64,000 nt of DNA from contig NZ_FPAT01000010.1 in the NCBI RefSeq assembly GCF_900116555.1, positions 124,001 through 188,000 of the forward strand. Direction: 5' to 3'. Source of the stretch: Actinopolyspora lacussalsi subsp. righensis. Its GTDB lineage: Bacteria; Actinomycetota; Actinomycetes; Mycobacteriales; Pseudonocardiaceae. A model generated the notes under the pieces. That model did not search any database and was not told the origin of the DNA. It saw only the letters and a program-made list of their open reading frames with translations. Numbering within the stretch: position 1 is the stretch's first letter; each line of letters begins with the position of its first letter. Made by a program: the position numbers and the translations under genes. Shown here one piece after another: positions 60,893-64,000 of this stretch.

Positions 60893-61881
60893 AACCCTTC
60901 GACTACCAGCGCGCCACCGACGCCGACAGCGCGATAGCGACCGTCAGCCGCGATCCCGAAGCGCGCTACATCGGTGGCGGAACCAACCTCGTCGACCACA
61001 TGAAGCTGGGGATCACCGAACCGGGGAAACTGGTCGACATCACCCGGCTGCCCTACGACTCGGTCGAGTCGCTGCCCGACGGCCGGGTCCGCATCGGCGC
61101 CACGGTGCGCAACAGCGACCTGGCGGCGGAACCGGTGATCCGGCAGCGCTACCCCGTGCTCGCGCAGGCACTGCTGTCCGGGGCCTCCGGGCAGCTGCGC
61201 AACCTGGCGACCACGGGCGGCAACCTGCTGCAGCGCACCCGCTGCTCCTACTTCCAGGACGTCACCACCCCGTGCAACAAGCGCGAACCCGGCTCGGGGT
61301 GCTCGGCGCTGGAGGGCTGGAACCGGCACCACGCCGTGCTCGGTGCCTCCGAGCGGTGCGTGGCGACCCATCCCTCGGACATGGCGGTCGCGCTGGCCGC
61401 GCTCGACGCCGACGTGCTGGTGGCGGGGCCGGACGGGCAGCGCACCGTGCCGGTGACCGAGCTGCACCGGCTGCCGGGTGACGAGCCGGAACAGGACACC
61501 GTGCTGCGGCACGGCGAACTCGTCACCGCCGTCGAGCTCCCCTCGCTGCCCTTCGCCGTTCGTTCGCGCTACCGCAAGGTGCGGGACAGGGCCTCCTACG
61601 CCTTCGCGCTCGTCTCGGTCGCGGCGGCGGTCGAGGTCACCGACGGCGACATCACCGACGCCCGGATCGCCTTCGGCGGGCTCGCGCACAAGCCCTGGCG
61701 GGCCACGGCGGCGGAACGGGCGCTGCACGGCGCCCCGGCAACCGAGGAAGCGTTCCGCGCGGCGGCCGACGCCGAACTCGCCGAGGCGGAAACGCTGCGC
61801 GACAACGAGTTCAAGGTTCCCATGACTCGCAACACCCTGGCATCGGTGCTGCGCGAGCTCACCCAGCAGGAGGGATCATGA
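60889..61881 (+). CDS. Molybdenum hydroxylase FAD subunit (YagS/PaoB type)
   Basis: 330 residues of the CO-dehydrogenase flavoprotein medium-subunit family: RYIGGGTNLVDHMKLG (FAD pyrophosphate loop), LVDITRLPYDSVE, ATTGGNLLQRTRCSYF. An insert with four Cys (RTRCSYFQDVTTPCNKREPG, SGCSALEG, SERCVATHPSDM) corresponds to the extra [4Fe-4S] cluster seen in PaoB and 4-hydroxybenzoyl-CoA reductase-like enzymes. The C-terminal domain (RKVRDRASYAFALVSVAAAV) is normal. Overlaps both neighbours by 4 bp. Confidence 0.92.
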   Translation: MKPFDYQRATDADSAIATVSRDPEARYIGGGTNLVDHMKLGITEPGKLVDITRLPYDSVESLPDGRVRIGATVRNSDLAAEPVIRQRYPVLAQALLSGASGQLRNLATTGGNLLQRTRCSYFQDVTTPCNKREPGSGCSALEGWNRHHAVLGASERCVATHPSDMAVALAALDADVLVAGPDGQRTVPVTELHRLPGDEPEQDTVLRHGELVTAVELPSLPFAVRSRYRKVRDRASYAFALVSVAAAVEVTDGDITDARIAFGGLAHKPWRATAAERALHGAPATEEAFRAAADAELAEAETLRDNEFKVPMTRNTLASVLRELTQQEGS

Positions 61882-63959
61882 CCGGAGCGACGCGGACCAC
61901 CGCGCGAGGCCTGGAGCGGATCGAGGGCCGCGCCAAGGTGACCGGCACCGCGCCCTACGCCTTCGAGTACCCGGTGACGGACCCGCTCTACCTACATCCG
62001 CTGCGGTCGGGCATCGCACGGGGCCGCATCGCGAGTATCGACACCGCGGCAGCCGAGCGGGTCGACGGGGTGCACACCGTGCTGACCCACCACAACGCGG
62101 ACGCCCTGAACCCCATCGGTGACCCCGAACTGGCCGTGCTGCAGTCCGACGGGATCGACTTCCGCGGCCAGCTCGTCGGCGCGGTGGTCGCCGAGACGCC
62201 GGAGATCGCGGCGCACGCGGCCGGGCTCGTCGACATTCGCTACGAGCGGCTGCCGCACGACAGCGAGTTCCGGGACGACGCGAACATCGTCTACACCCCG
62301 GACGCCGATGCCAGCCCCATGCTGGCGCCGGACCTGGAGCGGGGCGACGTGGACGCCGCGCTGGCGGAGGCCACTTACACGGTGGACGTCACCTACACCA
62401 CGCCGCCCGAGCACCACAATCCGATCGAACCGCACGCCGTCATCGCGACGTGGGACGACGACGGACTCACCCTCCACGACTCGAACCAGGGCTCGCACCT
62501 GGTCCGGGACCTGCTCGCCCCGCTGGTCGGCCTCGACAAGGAGCGGATCAACGTGATAGCGCCGCACGTCGGGGGCGCCTTCGGCTCCAAGGGGATGCCG
62601 CACGGCCACCTGGCACTGACGGTGCTGGCCGCGCGCCGGACGGAAGGCAGGCCGGTCAAGTGCGCGCTCTCGCGCACCCAGATGTTCGAGCTGGTGGGCT
62701 ACCGCCCACCCACCCGGCAGCGGGTGCGGCTCGGGGCCGACCCCGAGGGGCGGCTCACCGCCACCGAGCACGATTCGCTGGAGCAGACCTCCCGGTTCAA
62801 GCAGTACGCCGAGCAGAGCGCAAGCGCCTCGCGGGAGATGTACGCGTCACCCAATCGCCGCGTCACCAACCGGCTCGCCGCGCTGGACGTGCCCGCCCCC
62901 ACCTGGATGCGGGCGCCCGGTGAGGCGAGCGGGATGTACGCGCTGGAAAGCGCTGTCGACGAACTGGCGGTTCGTGCCGGGATCGACCCGATCGAACTCC
63001 GGGTGCGCAACGAACCGGAAGTCGCTCCGGTCTCCGGGCTGCCGTTCTCCAGCCGCAACCTGGTCGCCTGCCTGCGGCAGGGTGCCGAGCGGTTCGGGTG
63101 GCAGGATCGCGACCCTCGGCCCGGTACGCGGCGGGAAGGCGACTGGCTCGTGGGCACCGGGGTGGCCGCCGCCAGCTTCCCGAGCCTGCTGTTCCCCGGC
63201 TCGCTGGCCACGATCCGGCACGAGTCCGACGGGAAGTACCGGGTGGAGATCGGTGCGGCCGACATCGGTACGGGAGCCCGTACGGCGCTGACCCAGCTCG
63301 CGGCCGAGACCCTGGAGGTGCCGGTCGACGACGTGGAGCTTCGACTGGGCAGCACCGAACAGCCGAATGCCGGCCTGGCGGGCGGATCCGCCGGTACCGC
63401 CTCGTGGGGCTCGACAGTCGTGGACGCGGTGCGTGCGTTCCGCGCCGAGCACGGCAGCGATCCCGCTGCGGGAGCCGAAACCACGGCGGGTGCGGCCGAC
63501 AATCCGGACCTGGGCAAGTACGCGATGAACGCCTACGGTGCGCAGTTCGCCGAGGTGCGGGTGCACGCCGACACCGGTGAGGTGCGGGTTCCCCGGATGC
63601 TGGGAGTGTTCGCGGCGGGCCGGATCGTCAATCCGCGCACCGCGCACTCGCAGTTCCTCGGTGGGATGACGATGGGGATCTCGATGGCGCTGCACGAGCA
63701 CAGCGTCGTCGACGGACGGTTCGGTCACGTCGTCAACCACGATCTCGCCGGGTATCACATCGCGGGCAACGCGGATGTGGGTTCGATCGAGGTGAGCTGG
63801 GTCGACGAGCACGATCCGCACGTCAACTCGGTTGGTGCCAAGGGGATCGGCGAGGTCGGGATCGTCGGTACGGCGGCGGCCATCGGCAATGCCGCGCACC
63901 ACGCCACGGGCGTGCGGGTTCGGGACCTACCGCTGACTCCCGACAAGTTCCTGCGCTGA
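61878..63959 (+). CDS. Molybdenum hydroxylase large subunit (YagR/PaoC type)
   Basis: 693 residues binding the molybdenum cofactor. N-terminal RIEGRAKVTGTAPYAFEYPV, EPHAVIATWDDDGLTLHDSN (substrate channel), APHVGGAFGSKGMPHGHLAL (Mo-cofactor loop GGAFGSK), YRPPTRQRVRLG, MRAPGEASGMYALESAVDEL and the C-terminal catalytic Glu segment GAKGIGEVGIVGTAAAIGNA. It forms a three-subunit periplasmic- or cytoplasmic-type aldehyde oxidase like PaoABC. No Tat signal is seen on the small subunit, so a cytoplasmic location is likely. Substrate probably an aromatic aldehyde, not determinable here. The C-terminus is complete. Confidence 0.92.
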   Translation: MTGATRTTARGLERIEGRAKVTGTAPYAFEYPVTDPLYLHPLRSGIARGRIASIDTAAAERVDGVHTVLTHHNADALNPIGDPELAVLQSDGIDFRGQLVGAVVAETPEIAAHAAGLVDIRYERLPHDSEFRDDANIVYTPDADASPMLAPDLERGDVDAALAEATYTVDVTYTTPPEHHNPIEPHAVIATWDDDGLTLHDSNQGSHLVRDLLAPLVGLDKERINVIAPHVGGAFGSKGMPHGHLALTVLAARRTEGRPVKCALSRTQMFELVGYRPPTRQRVRLGADPEGRLTATEHDSLEQTSRFKQYAEQSASASREMYASPNRRVTNRLAALDVPAPTWMRAPGEASGMYALESAVDELAVRAGIDPIELRVRNEPEVAPVSGLPFSSRNLVACLRQGAERFGWQDRDPRPGTRREGDWLVGTGVAAASFPSLLFPGSLATIRHESDGKYRVEIGAADIGTGARTALTQLAAETLEVPVDDVELRLGSTEQPNAGLAGGSAGTASWGSTVVDAVRAFRAEHGSDPAAGAETTAGAADNPDLGKYAMNAYGAQFAEVRVHADTGEVRVPRMLGVFAAGRIVNPRTAHSQFLGGMTMGISMALHEHSVVDGRFGHVVNHDLAGYHIAGNADVGSIEVSWVDEHDPHVNSVGAKGIGEVGIVGTAAAIGNAAHHATGVRVRDLPLTPDKFLR

Positions 63960-64000
63960 TTCCCGCGCGGTGCTCGGCATCGGTCTCGTACGGGGCCGGT

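Overview
The window is high-GC DNA from a filamentous actinomycete, most likely a member of the Pseudonocardiales (an Actinopolyspora- or Saccharopolyspora-like organism). The reasons are the GC-rich third codon positions, frequent GTG starts, ATGA-type overlaps, and the gene order fumC - glpX - DUF4245 - xseB - xseA - lipid-droplet protein - ispH - DUF6542 - ychF, which matches the conserved actinobacterial block also found in Mycobacterium. No rRNA, tRNA or CRISPR array was found.

Layout. 0-2 kb: end of a coenzyme-B12 glutamate (methylaspartate) mutase operon, probably the edge of a natural-product locus, followed by a DUF3995 membrane protein and an HTH-only LysR protein. 3.6-18 kb: housekeeping block (GuaB1, DUF4288, GGDEF cyclase, FumC, ferredoxin-NADP reductase, GlpX, exonuclease VII, IspH, DUF6542). 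18.2-26.5 kb: a sugar-use cluster with a three-gene ABC importer, a secreted GH172/DUF2961 glycosidase and an FGGY kinase. 26.6-36.2 kb: DNA maintenance and repair (RmuC, SbcD, SbcC, DUF2252, Ogt, Ada/AlkA). 36.6-37.7 kb: YchF. 37.7-52 kb: an accessory island of mixed base composition with an IS, pseudogenes, an orphan immunity gene and two copies of one cassette. 52.6-64 kb: alpha/beta hydrolase, a gluconate regulon (reductase, permease, kinase, GntR), TM2 protein, a SAM methyltransferase, an AraC/GyrI regulator and a molybdenum hydroxylase operon (YagTSR/PaoABC type).

The most interesting content is the duplicated cassette in the island. Each copy has, on the minus strand, a 36-37 residue Asp-rich peptide followed at once by a protein-L-isoaspartate-methyltransferase (PIMT)-like gene. 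Divergently, on the plus strand, it has a small CPxxY protein, a DUF6879 protein and an XRE/DUF5753 regulator. A PIMT homologue beside a small peptide with conserved Asp-Gly sites is the arrangement expected of an aspartimide-forming RiPP (imiditide-like) system. The lesions are complementary: cassette A has a truncated methyltransferase and an intact regulator, while cassette B has an intact methyltransferase and a regulator destroyed by an internal deletion.

Three families of short non-coding repeats recur between genes: a ~130-150 bp structured element (M1) with a covarying stem, a ~24 bp semi-palindrome (M2, eight copies), and an 8 x 24 bp tandem array that appears to have grown from the tail of one M1 copy. 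xseA has no ATG, GTG or TTG near its conserved N-terminus and probably starts at CTG. A BldC/MerR-like regulator and a zinc-finger gene share a promoter region with direct repeats phased every 9 bp.
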